DNA of 15,227 nucleotides, from the NCBI GenBank assembly GCA_934668695.1, contig CAKUOD010000026.1, forward strand, positions 1 through 15,227. The letters run 5' to 3'. Under the pieces are notes generated by a model. It did not search any database. It was not told the DNA's origin and saw only the letters and a list, made by a program, of their open reading frames with translations. The position numbers and the translations under genes are program-made. The stretch is from an uncultured Collinsella sp. (GTDB taxonomy: Bacteria; Actinomycetota; Coriobacteriia; Coriobacteriales; Coriobacteriaceae). Of this stretch, positions 6,596 to 13,458 are shown piece by piece; the stretch's first letter is position 1, and each line of letters opens with the position of its first letter.

Positions 6596-7165
6596 GTGAG
6601 CGCTCAGGATTCCAAGCTCTTTGTGATTTCTGGACCGTCAGGCGCAGGCAAGGGTACGCTCGTCACTCGTGTGCGCGAGCGCCGCTCGAACCTGGGTCTG
6701 ACGGTTTCGGCTACCACGCGAGCACCACGCAAAGGTGAGGTCGACGGCGTCAACTACTTTTTTCTGACGCGCGAGGAGTTCGACCGTCGCGTGGCAAACG
6801 GTGAGTTTGTTGAGTGGGCCGAGGTCCACGGTAACTGCTACGGCACGTTGGTGAGCGAGGTCACATCCAAGCTCGCCTCGGGCTCGTCTCTGATTTTGGA
6901 GATCGATGTCCAGGGCGCCCTGCAGGTGAAGGAGCGTTTCCCCGAGGCCGTGCTGATCTTTATCAAACCGCCTTCGCTTGAGGTGCTCCGCGAGCGTCTA
7001 GTCGGTCGCGGTACCGAGACGCCCGAGACGATTGAGCTGCGTATGGCAAACGCCGCCGATGAGCTTGCCCTTGCCGACCGCTACGACGACGTCGTGGTGA
7101 ATGACGATCTCGACCGCGCGACCGATGAGCTCGTTCGCGTTCTCGATATGCATGAAAGGATCTGA
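6596..7165 (+). CDS. gmk: Guanylate kinase
   Basis: 189 residues, normal. It phosphorylates GMP to GDP with ATP. P-loop GPSGAGKG at 13-20, the GMP-binding stretch SATTRAPRKGE at 38-48 with NYFF at 53-56, EIDVQGA at 102-108, and RERLVGRGTE (lid) at 132-141 are all present. It starts with GTG directly after the mihF TAA, with no spacer and only a weak GAGCAG upstream, so translation is probably coupled to mihF. No nearby in-frame ATG offers a better start. Confidence 0.96.
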   Translation: MSAQDSKLFVISGPSGAGKGTLVTRVRERRSNLGLTVSATTRAPRKGEVDGVNYFFLTREEFDRRVANGEFVEWAEVHGNCYGTLVSEVTSKLASGSSLILEIDVQGALQVKERFPEAVLIFIKPPSLEVLRERLVGRGTETPETIELRMANAADELALADRYDDVVVNDDLDRATDELVRVLDMHERI

Positions 7166-7170
7166 GGTCC

Positions 7171-7452
7171 GTGTCCGTTGTAAAGCCTTGCATTGACGAT
7201 CTTCTGGAGAAGACCGATCACAACCGCTTCCTGCTCGCTTCGCTTGCCTCCAAGCGCGCCTGCGACATCAATAGCATGCTGCGTGGCCAGCACAACCGCG
7301 TGCTTGCCGTCCAGGATGTCGATGACATCACCATCGGGCTTTCCGGTGCCGATACCATCTCGATGGCTATGGACGAGATTGTCGACGGCGACATCTCTTA
7401 CGACGAGGCCCGTTACGAGAAGGCGCTCGGCCACAAGGTTGCTGAAGCCTAA
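7171..7452 (+). CDS. rpoZ: RNA polymerase omega subunit
   Basis: 93 residues. Omega stabilises the beta-prime subunit during core assembly. The family signature is seen in KTDHNRFLLASLASKRACDI (14-33), matching the usual pattern of a short helix, RF, and an AxKRAR-like stretch; a variable acidic tail follows. GTG start at 7171, five bases after the gmk stop, with AAAGGA (7155-7160) and GAGG (7164-7167) upstream. gmk-rpoZ pairing is widespread, which supports the call for this small protein. Confidence 0.92.
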   Translation: MSVVKPCIDDLLEKTDHNRFLLASLASKRACDINSMLRGQHNRVLAVQDVDDITIGLSGADTISMAMDEIVDGDISYDEARYEKALGHKVAEA

Positions 7453-8697
7453 ATGGCAGCTCGCGTCTGCCTGGTCCACTATCACGAGGTTGGACTGAAG
7501 GGCAAGAACCGCGCACATTTTGAGCATATCCTCATGGATAACATCAAGGCGGCCTTGGCCGCCTTTTCCGTGAATGCCGTGTCTCGAATTTCCGGTTATA
7601 TCCTCGTGACCTTTAACGAGCATCAGGCCGACGAGGCGGCGCGTGTCATTCGCACCGTTCCCGGCGTTGCCCGTGTGTCTTTTGCGTATCACACCAACCG
7701 CGACCCGCAGGAGTACTGCGCCGCCGCCGTGAAGGCGCTGCGCGAGTTTGGTTCCTTCGATTCGTTTAAGGTGCACGCCAAGCGCTCCAATACTGACTTT
7801 GAGCTCACCTCGATCGATATCAATCGTCAGGTGGGCGAGGTGCTGTGTGAGGCCTTCCCCGATAAAAAGGTTCAAATGCACGACCCTGATGCAATGGTGC
7901 ACGTACTGGTGGTCCAGGGTAGCGTTTACGTGTACGCACGCTCCGAGCGCGGCGTGGGCGGTCTGCCGGTGGGTTCTGCCGGCAAGGTCGTGACGCTGCT
8001 GTCCTCGGGTATCGATTCTCCGGTGGCGACCTGGATGCTCGCGCGCCGCGGCGCGGTTTGCGTGCCGGTACATTTCTCCGGTCGTCCGCAGACGCCCGAT
8101 ACGAGTGAGTATTTGGTGCAGGACATCATCCGTGCGCTTGAGCCGGGTGTCCAGATCGGCCGCCTGTACGTGGTGCCGTTTGGCGACTGCCAGCGTGAGA
8201 TTTCGGTCACCTGTCCCAGCAACCTGCGCGTGATCATGTATCGCCGCATTATGTATTCGGTTGCTGAGCGCATTGCACACATTGAGGGTGCCAAGGCCAT
8301 CGTTACGGGCGAATCGCTTGGACAGGTTGCCTCCCAAACGCTTGAGAACATCATGGCCGTCAACGAGGCCGTGAAGATCCCCGTGTTCCGTCCTCTCATC
8401 GGTTCGGACAAGCAGGAGATCATCGCGCGCGCCGAGGAGATCGGTACGTTCGATATCTCGACTGAGGCCGCTCCCGACTGCTGCACGCTGTTTATGCCGC
8501 GCCGTCCCGAGACGCACGCTAAACTCGATGCCGTGCATGAGGCCTGGGAGTTGTTCGATCATGAGGAGATGATCGAGCGCCTGCTCAAGCAGACCGAGTA
8601 CATCGACTTCGAGAGCAACACATATAAGGCCCCTAAGACCTTAAAACGCAAACATTCGGAGCTTGCTCCGCGTGAGATTTACCAAGATCACGAATAG
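7453..8697 (+). CDS. thiI: tRNA 4-thiouridine synthase / thiazole-forming sulphurtransferase ThiI, without rhodanese domain
   Basis: 414 residues, matching the short ThiI of Bacillus type rather than the E. coli form of about 480 with a C-terminal rhodanese domain. It adenylates U8 of tRNA for thiolation. The N-terminal ferredoxin-like region and THUMP domain cover roughly 1-170, including HAKRSNTDFELTSIDINRQV (108-127). The PP-loop reads SSGIDSP (184-190), where SGGIDSP is commoner. GESLGQVASQTLENI lies at 286-300 and DCCTLFMP at 342-349. Lacking rhodanese, it should depend on a cysteine desulphurase from elsewhere; none is in the window. The ATG directly abuts the rpoZ stop. A strong terminator follows. 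Confidence 0.94.
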   Translation: MAARVCLVHYHEVGLKGKNRAHFEHILMDNIKAALAAFSVNAVSRISGYILVTFNEHQADEAARVIRTVPGVARVSFAYHTNRDPQEYCAAAVKALREFGSFDSFKVHAKRSNTDFELTSIDINRQVGEVLCEAFPDKKVQMHDPDAMVHVLVVQGSVYVYARSERGVGGLPVGSAGKVVTLLSSGIDSPVATWMLARRGAVCVPVHFSGRPQTPDTSEYLVQDIIRALEPGVQIGRLYVVPFGDCQREISVTCPSNLRVIMYRRIMYSVAERIAHIEGAKAIVTGESLGQVASQTLENIMAVNEAVKIPVFRPLIGSDKQEIIARAEEIGTFDISTEAAPDCCTLFMPRRPETHAKLDAVHEAWELFDHEEMIERLLKQTEYIDFESNTYKAPKTLKRKHSELAPREIYQDHE

Positions 8698-8706
8698 TCC
8701 CTGCAT

Positions 8707-8739
8707 AAACCGACGGTACGTTTGTATCGTCGGTTTTTT
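8707..8739 (+). terminator. Intrinsic terminator of the mihF-gmk-rpoZ-thiI operon
   Basis: AAACCGACGGTAC (8707-8719) pairs with GTATCGTCGGTTT (8724-8736) over 13 pairs including one wobble, with a four-base GTTT loop, then T through 8739. It lies 10 bases after the thiI stop. Confidence 0.92.
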
Positions 8740-8817
8740 GTTATCTGGGTAAACAATATCAAAATGTTCATTCGCTGACGTGTGACTGAATAAATGGACA
8801 TGTTTGCGCAAGGTTTT

Positions 8818-8870
8818 GGTCAGCTTTTGGTTTGACCGTCAAAACTGGTTTGCCCGAGCGGTTCGCTCGG
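8818..8870 (+). promoter_or_regulatory. Cluster of palindromes upstream of comEA
   Basis: Three dyads lie 40-95 bases before the comEA start. GGTCA (8818-8822) pairs with TGACC (8833-8837). TTTGAC-C-GTCAAA is an exact palindrome at 8831-8843. CCGAGCG-GTT-CGCTCGG (8854-8870) makes a tight perfect hairpin with no T run, so it is not a typical terminator. I could not find a convincing -35/-10 pair in 8741-8910. The dyads may be operator sites or leader structure of the com genes. Confidence 0.4.
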
Positions 8871-8910
8871 CTGCGATTTCCTGACACGATGGTGTTGGGA
8901 GGTTTTTGCT

Positions 8911-9621
8911 ATGGCGCAGCGCGAACAACACGAACGGGTCAAGCGAATGGACCGCTGGGCGGGCAAGTTGCTCGGGCATAAGGCAGTAGTCGTGGCGATG
9001 CTCGTCGTCATTGCGATGGCGAGCGGCTTGGCGATGGCGAGCTTTGGTGACCGCTCCGGCAATGTTTCGTTTGGGCGCGTTGAGGACTCGGGTCCATCGG
9101 CGGAGCCGGGGTCCGGCGATCTTTCGGACGATGCATCCGATGGGTCTTCGTCTAAGGCGTCTGCCGAAACGGAGGTGTACGTCGATGTAGATGGTGCCGT
9201 TGCATCCCCGGGCGTGTATCGGCTTCAAGATGGAGCGCGGGTATCCCAGGCGATTGATGCTGCCGGAGGGCTAACGGCAGAGGCGGACGTGACGGGGCTT
9301 AACCGTGCTTCGAAAGTCACGGATGGACAAAAGATCTATGTGCCGACAGTGGGGGAGCAGCAGGCGGCTTTGGCGGCTGGCGGGGCCGATGGCGGCGCCG
9401 CTTCGGCATCGGGCACGGGCGCTTTGTCGGGGCTTGTGAACATCAATACGGCAAGCGCGGCAGAATTGCAGACGCTTTCGGGCATCGGTCCCTCTATGGC
9501 CCAGTCGATTATCGACGAGCGGACCCAAAACGGCGCTTTTGCCTCGGTCGACGACCTGATGCGTGTGTCGGGAATTGGCGAGAAGAAACTCGCCAAAATC
9601 AAAGATTGCATCTGCGTATGA
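8911..9621 (+). CDS. comEA: Competence protein ComEA, membrane-anchored DNA receptor
   Basis: 236 residues. One membrane segment at about 25-44 is followed by a low-complexity Ser/Gly/Asp linker (49-87). An SLBB domain spans about 88-146 (VYVDVDGAVASPGVYRL to KIYVP), and a second Ala/Gly linker leads to the C-terminal helix-hairpin-helix pair (VNINTASAAEL, LSGIGPSMAQSII, VSGIGEKKLAKI; 176-230). ComEA binds incoming double-stranded DNA outside the membrane and hands it to ComEC; proteins of this layout also occur in species never shown to be competent. GGGAGG (8897-8902) precedes the ATG by 8 bases. Codon choice is less biased than in the pyr or ribosomal genes, in line with low expression. 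Confidence 0.94.
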   Translation: MAQREQHERVKRMDRWAGKLLGHKAVVVAMLVVIAMASGLAMASFGDRSGNVSFGRVEDSGPSAEPGSGDLSDDASDGSSSKASAETEVYVDVDGAVASPGVYRLQDGARVSQAIDAAGGLTAEADVTGLNRASKVTDGQKIYVPTVGEQQAALAAGGADGGAASASGTGALSGLVNINTASAAELQTLSGIGPSMAQSIIDERTQNGAFASVDDLMRVSGIGEKKLAKIKDCICV

Positions 9622-11921
9622 GTGCGACCGAGCGTGAGCACGTGATGCCTCCACGGCCATTGTTGCCGTGGACGATGGCCCTTTGTGCCGGCTTGTGTGC
9701 GAGTTGCGGCTTGGTGCTTAACGTGGCGGCTGATGCGCTGCTGGGAGAAGGACTGACTTCCGTCACGTTACTCTGGGGCATTCCCGTTGTGGCTGCGGCG
9801 TTCGTCGTATTGGCTCGGTCTTGCATGCGTCTTGTGCGATGGAAGCGATGGCTGTATGCCGCGGCGGTCGGACTCGTGGCAGGAGCGATCGTGTCCGCGG
9901 GGTGGGCGATAGGTGCCCTCCGAGCTTCCGTCGCTCTGGATGGACGGGCTGCAAGCAGTCTTGAGTTCGTCGTTCAGAGCGATCCGTCTATCAACGACGA
10001 TGCGTATTCCTATACCTGTGACGCGATCGCGGACGGTAGGCGCGTGGGTGCCGTTCGATTATCGTGCAATCGCGAGCTGAGCGCCGGGTCGCGCGTGCGT
10101 GTCATCGGCCGCGTTTCGCGCTTCGAGAATGATGTGTATGGGCGTTCGCGCGTGCTTCGGGGTGAGCTGCGCAAGGTTAAGGCTGTCCGGATTGTGTCGA
10201 TCGATGGGGGCTCTCCAGGGCCGTTGCTTCGGTTGCGAAATGAGCTGCTCGCCGTCATTGCTCCCGCAACCGATCCAGCGCGCTCGCTCATTGCCGGCGT
10301 TGTCTGCGGACGTTCGTCCGAGCTGCGCGCTCAGCCGGCGGGCGAATGGTTTTCGGTTACGGGGACGGCGCATCTCATTGCTGTTTCGGGAAGTCATCTG
10401 GCTATCGTGGGCTTTGTAATCGAGAGCGCTTTACAAATGACTCGTTGCTCGCGTGGGTTGCAGCGGGCGCTTTTGGCGGCAACGCTTGTGGCCTACGCTG
10501 CCTTTACAGGTGCATCGCCCTCGGTTGTTCGTGCGTGCTGCATGGTGTTCGCGACGCTTGTCGCCAACGGTGCCGGGCGTCGCCGCCACGGCATCTCTGC
10601 GCTCTTTGTGACCATGTCGATTTTTGTGCTACTCCGTCCAACGGTGCTGTTCGAGATGGGCTTTCAGCTTTCGTGTGCCAGCGTCTTTGCCATCTTGTGC
10701 TTTTGCCCGTATGCCACCTACGCTTTGGGTGAGTTGGGCGTGCCGGCGGGCATTGCCAGCATGCTTTCCGTCACCCTCTGCTCGCAGCTGGCAACGGTTC
10801 CCATCACCGTTCTCGCATTCGGAACGTTTTCGCTCATTGCCCCGATTGCAAATGCCGTGATCGGCCCGGTGGTGAGTGTGCTGCTTGCTGTTTCGATTGT
10901 GCTGGCGCCGTTCTCGCTCGTGTCCCTGTTGCGACCTTGGGCGCTTGCGGTGCCCATGATTGCCGCCCGTTGCGCGCTGTTCTTCGAGCAGCTGTTTGCA
11001 GCCATGCCAGGTGCATCCGTGAGCGTGCCGCCCGATAGCATGTGGATTTACCTAGTGCCGTGTTTGCTGGCGGTTCTGCTGGTCTGGTGGCCTCGTCCCC
11101 GTGCATGTCCTATGGCGGTGGGGCTTTTATGTCTGGTGCTCTTGGCTGCGATTCCGTACGTCTATTGGGATCGATTTGCTCCGCCTTCGGTGACGGTGCT
11201 CGATGTGGGCCAGGCCGATGCGATTCTTATCCGCCAAGGCGGCGCAGTGGCGCTCGTCGACTGTGGGCTCGACGAGCGTGTGGTGGCGGCGTTGGTTCGC
11301 AATAACGTGCACCATATCGATGCCGTCTTTGTGACGCATTGGGATGAGGACCACTGGGGTGGTTTGCCTGCCGTGCTCGAACAGTTTTCGGTCGGAACGA
11401 TTGCCGTGGCGGCGGATGCGCTGGAGGATGCTCCTGCCGAGGTATTGAACCGACCTAGCGTGGAGTATCGGCAGGTGCGCCGTGGGGATACGGTCGACAT
11501 CGGCTCATTTTGCGCCCGCGTGATGTGGCCATTCGAGTCCGTGGATGGCGAGGGAAATGAGGACTCGCTTGTCCTGCTGCTCTCCTATGTTCAGGAGGGC
11601 AAGGGCCTGCGCATGCTCCTCACCGGTGATGCCGAACTCGATCAAGAACGGGAATTCGTGCAGGAGGTGGGGGATATCGATGTCCTTAAACTTGGGCATC
11701 ACGGCTCCAAGGTTTCAGTCGATTGCGAGTTGCTGGACGTCCTGAAGCCCGAGCTTTCCCTCGCGAGCGCGGGTGAGGGGAATCGATACGGCCATCCGTC
11801 CGCTGCCTGCATCGATGCCGTTAAGGAAGCGGGCGGCGTGTTCGCGTGCACCATCGAACACGGAGACATTACCGTCACGCCGACTGCGAATGGCTTTGCG
11901 ATGCGATGCCAGCGACCGTGA
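9618..11921 (+). CDS. comEC: ComEC/Rec2 DNA uptake channel with metallo-beta-lactamase domain
   Basis: 767 residues, full length for the three-part family. Membrane segments lie at about 18-38, 50-68 and 78-100. An extracellular DUF4131-like region covers about 105-200. The competence domain follows with GTAHLIAVSGSHL (249-261), GFQLSCASV (348-356) and many hydrophobic helices to about 515. The C-terminal beta-lactamase-like domain begins near VTVLDVGQAD (525-534) and keeps the metal motif THWDEDH (573-579), TGDAE (669-673) and LGHHGSK (692-698), so it looks catalytically intact. ComEC carries one DNA strand into the cell. The ATG at 9618 overlaps the comEA stop (ATGA). No ribosome binding site is obvious, so it depends on coupling; ATG 9645 is an alternative. 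Confidence 0.95.
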   Translation: MSATEREHVMPPRPLLPWTMALCAGLCASCGLVLNVAADALLGEGLTSVTLLWGIPVVAAAFVVLARSCMRLVRWKRWLYAAAVGLVAGAIVSAGWAIGALRASVALDGRAASSLEFVVQSDPSINDDAYSYTCDAIADGRRVGAVRLSCNRELSAGSRVRVIGRVSRFENDVYGRSRVLRGELRKVKAVRIVSIDGGSPGPLLRLRNELLAVIAPATDPARSLIAGVVCGRSSELRAQPAGEWFSVTGTAHLIAVSGSHLAIVGFVIESALQMTRCSRGLQRALLAATLVAYAAFTGASPSVVRACCMVFATLVANGAGRRRHGISALFVTMSIFVLLRPTVLFEMGFQLSCASVFAILCFCPYATYALGELGVPAGIASMLSVTLCSQLATVPITVLAFGTFSLIAPIANAVIGPVVSVLLAVSIVLAPFSLVSLLRPWALAVPMIAARCALFFEQLFAAMPGASVSVPPDSMWIYLVPCLLAVLLVWWPRPRACPMAVGLLCLVLLAAIPYVYWDRFAPPSVTVLDVGQADAILIRQGGAVALVDCGLDERVVAALVRNNVHHIDAVFVTHWDEDHWGGLPAVLEQFSVGTIAVAADALEDAPAEVLNRPSVEYRQVRRGDTVDIGSFCARVMWPFESVDGEGNEDSLVLLLSYVQEGKGLRMLLTGDAELDQEREFVQEVGDIDVLKLGHHGSKVSVDCELLDVLKPELSLASAGEGNRYGHPSAACIDAVKEAGGVFACTIEHGDITVTPTANGFAMRCQRP

Positions 11922-11929
11922 CGACGTCG

Positions 11930-11959
11930 TTGGCGTGTGGTGGGCCCCTGGGCTAGAAT
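11930..11959 (+). promoter_or_regulatory. Candidate holA promoter
   Basis: TTGGCG (11930-11935), an 18-base spacer and TAGAAT (11954-11959) lie in the 78 bases between comEC and holA. Transcription would start near 11966, about 34 bases before holA. The -35 starts in the last base of an exact 10-base palindrome (ACGACGTCGT, 11921-11930) at the end of comEC. It would let holA be expressed without the com genes. Confidence 0.5.
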
Positions 11960-11999
11960 GTCACGGTACGAACACGAGGGCCTGTGAGAGGGGAGCGCG

Positions 12000-12962
12000 A
12001 TGTCTGAAACCGGTCTGCTGCCGGCATATCTGATCGTCGGTACCGACGGAGTCAAGCGCGACCACGCCATCTCGCGTATGAAGGCTCGCTTGGAAAAGTC
12101 GGGTATGGTCGAGTTCAACCTCGACGAACGCGACATGACCAAGGACCCCGATATCGAGTCTATTATCGGATCGCTTAACACCTTTCCCATGGGCAGCGAG
12201 TTTCGCTTGGTAATCCTTGATGGTTGCTCAAAGCTCGCCAAGTCGGTTTCAGAGCCGCTCGTCGAATACCTCACAAGTCCCAGTCCTACGACGGTCTGCC
12301 TCATCATCGCCGACTCACTTGCCAAGAACACGCGTCTGTACAAGGCGATCGCAAAGCTCGATAAGAAGGCCGTGATCGATTGCTCGGGCACCAAGCGCTG
12401 GGAGCTGCCGCGCCGCGTGCAGCAGATGGCCACACAGCACGGCAAGTCTATCTCCACGGCTGCTGCCGAGGAGCTCGTCTCGCGCTCGGGCGAGAACACG
12501 CGCATGCTCGATAACGACCTCGCTAAGCTTGCTCAGATGGTCGAGGCGCCCCAGATTGAGCTTGCCGATGTGGAGCGTTGGATCGTGCGTACGGCCGAGG
12601 TTCAGCCCTGGGACTTCCTCAACGCCGTCTCGGCCCGCGATATGCAGCGTTCGCTCGAGCTCTTTAAGCTTTTGCCCTCCAAGAGCTACGTGTGGACCTA
12701 TACGCTGCTATGCGGTCGCATCCGTGAGCTGATCGTTGCCAAGGCGCTCGATGCGCGCGGACAGGGTCGTGAGCTGGCCGCAACGCTCAAGCTCCAGTCC
12801 TGGCAGGTCAAGAATCACCTGACCTGGGCACGTCGCTTTTCGATGGCAGAGCTCGTCGCAGCGCTCGAGGGTGCGGTCGATGTGGAGCTCGCGCTCAAGG
12901 GTTCGGCCGATTCTCAGACTGCGCTTTTGCTCTGGATTACGAACATCTTGAGAAAATCGTGA
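12000..12962 (+). CDS. holA: DNA polymerase III subunit delta
   Basis: 320 residues, usual for the clamp-loader delta subunit, which opens the beta sliding clamp. Its sequence is weakly conserved, but the pattern fits: FPMGSEFRLVIL at 62-73, LIIADSLAKNTRLYKAI at 101-117, LVSRSGENTRMLDNDLAKL at 159-177, QPWDFLNAV at 202-210 and the collar-domain WQVKNHLTWARRF at 268-280. The ATG at 12000 has GAGGGGAG about 5 bases upstream. Position between comEC and rpsT is the order widely seen in Gram-positive bacteria and supports the call. Confidence 0.93.
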   Translation: MSETGLLPAYLIVGTDGVKRDHAISRMKARLEKSGMVEFNLDERDMTKDPDIESIIGSLNTFPMGSEFRLVILDGCSKLAKSVSEPLVEYLTSPSPTTVCLIIADSLAKNTRLYKAIAKLDKKAVIDCSGTKRWELPRRVQQMATQHGKSISTAAAEELVSRSGENTRMLDNDLAKLAQMVEAPQIELADVERWIVRTAEVQPWDFLNAVSARDMQRSLELFKLLPSKSYVWTYTLLCGRIRELIVAKALDARGQGRELAATLKLQSWQVKNHLTWARRFSMAELVAALEGAVDVELALKGSADSQTALLLWITNILRKS

Positions 12963-13010
12963 TGATACCTGCCTATTTGACAAATTCGTTCTATCCCTTT
13001 GAGGGGGAGC

Positions 13011-13020
13011 GTGCTATAGT
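13011..13020 (+). promoter_or_regulatory. rpsT promoter, extended -10
   Basis: GTGCTATAGT contains TG-C-TATAGT, the same extended -10 as at rpmB. Transcription would begin near 13027. No -35 is visible at 16-18 bases. A perfect TTGACA (12977-12982) is 32 bases upstream, too far for a standard promoter, and has no -10 of its own at the right spacing. Confidence 0.5.
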
Positions 13021-13026
13021 AGGCGC

Positions 13027-13095
13027 TTGCATGACCTCACCGTGTCTCAGAGGTGTCATACATTTTTTGCAAGGAACTCGAAAGGAACTCCAGAA
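13027..13095 (+). promoter_or_regulatory. Structured rpsT leader, possible attenuator
   Basis: The predicted 69-base leader folds: ATGAC (13031-13035) with GTCAT (13055-13059), and CTC (13036-13038) with GAG-like bases at 13050-13053, with a small bulge. ACATTTTTT follows (T at 13063-13068), so it resembles a terminator. TTGC (13027-13030) can also pair with GCAA (13069-13072) around it. After this, AAGGAACTC is repeated (13071-13079 and 13082-13090), the second copy serving as ribosome binding site. S20 is autoregulated in E. coli, so control here is plausible but unproven. Confidence 0.4.
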
Positions 13096-13362
13096 GTGGC
13101 AAACATCAAGTCTCAGAAGAAGCGTATCCGCACCAATGAGGCAGCTCGCATGCGTAACAAGGCTGTCAAGTCCGAGCTCAAGACGCTGACCAAGCACGTT
13201 CAGTCCGCCGTCGCCGAGGGCGACGCCGAGAAGGCCCAGGCTGCCCTCAAGACCGTCACCAAGCGTCTCGACATGGCTGCCGCCAAGCATGTTATTCACA
13301 AGAACCAGGCTTCCAACCGCAAGTCCGGTCTTGCCAAGCTCGTGAACAGCATCAACGCCTAA
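13096..13362 (+). CDS. rpsT: 30S ribosomal protein S20
   Basis: 88 residues, usual S20 length, starting [15 protein letters not shown]. The protein is lysine- and arginine-rich and helical, with [18 protein letters not shown] (65-82) as the typical C-terminal signature. S20 binds 16S rRNA early in 30S assembly. The GTG at 13096 is supported by the conserved N-terminus and AGGA at 13083-13086 upstream. A longer frame from TTG 13027 would translate the leader and is rejected. Codons are strongly biased, as expected. It has its own promoter and terminator, so it is probably monocistronic. Confidence 0.96.
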   Translation: MANIKSQKKRIRTNEAARMRNKAVKSELKTLTKHVQSAVAEGDAEKAQAALKTVTKRLDMAAAKHVIHKNQASNRKSGLAKLVNSINA

Positions 13363-13396
13363 GTTGTAAATTTCACACCACACAGATTACGCGCAT

Positions 13397-13433
13397 AAAT
13401 GGAGCCTGTTTTATGGAACAGGCTCCATTTTTT
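13397..13433 (+). terminator. Intrinsic terminator of rpsT
   Basis: AAATGGAGCCTGTT (13397-13410) pairs with AACAGGCTCCATTT (13417-13430) over 14 perfect pairs around a TTATGG loop, followed by T to 13433. It lies 34 bases after the rpsT stop and 25 bases before lepA. Confidence 0.95.
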
Positions 13434-13445
13434 GTACCGCTCGGG

Positions 13446-13458
13446 TAAGATAGTCCGC
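13446..13458 (+). promoter_or_regulatory. -10 element suggesting leaderless lepA mRNA
   Basis: TAAGAT (13446-13451) ends seven bases before the A of the lepA ATG at 13459. That is the usual distance from -10 to the transcription start, so the mRNA could begin at or next to the start codon. No ribosome binding site is present between the rpsT terminator and the ATG apart from a weak GGGTAAG. The -35 region would fall in the terminator and is not recognisable. Confidence 0.4.

Noticed and set aside
7081..8562. Long minus-strand open frame (493 codons) opposite gmk, rpoZ and thiI
   Set aside because: It mirrors three well-supported genes in GC-rich DNA, has no ribosome binding site and gives a His/Arg-rich sequence matching no family I know.
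13027..13095. N-terminal extension of S20 from a TTG at 13027
   Set aside because: The sequence before [10 protein letters not shown] is not S20-like, and the stretch is better explained as the mRNA leader.
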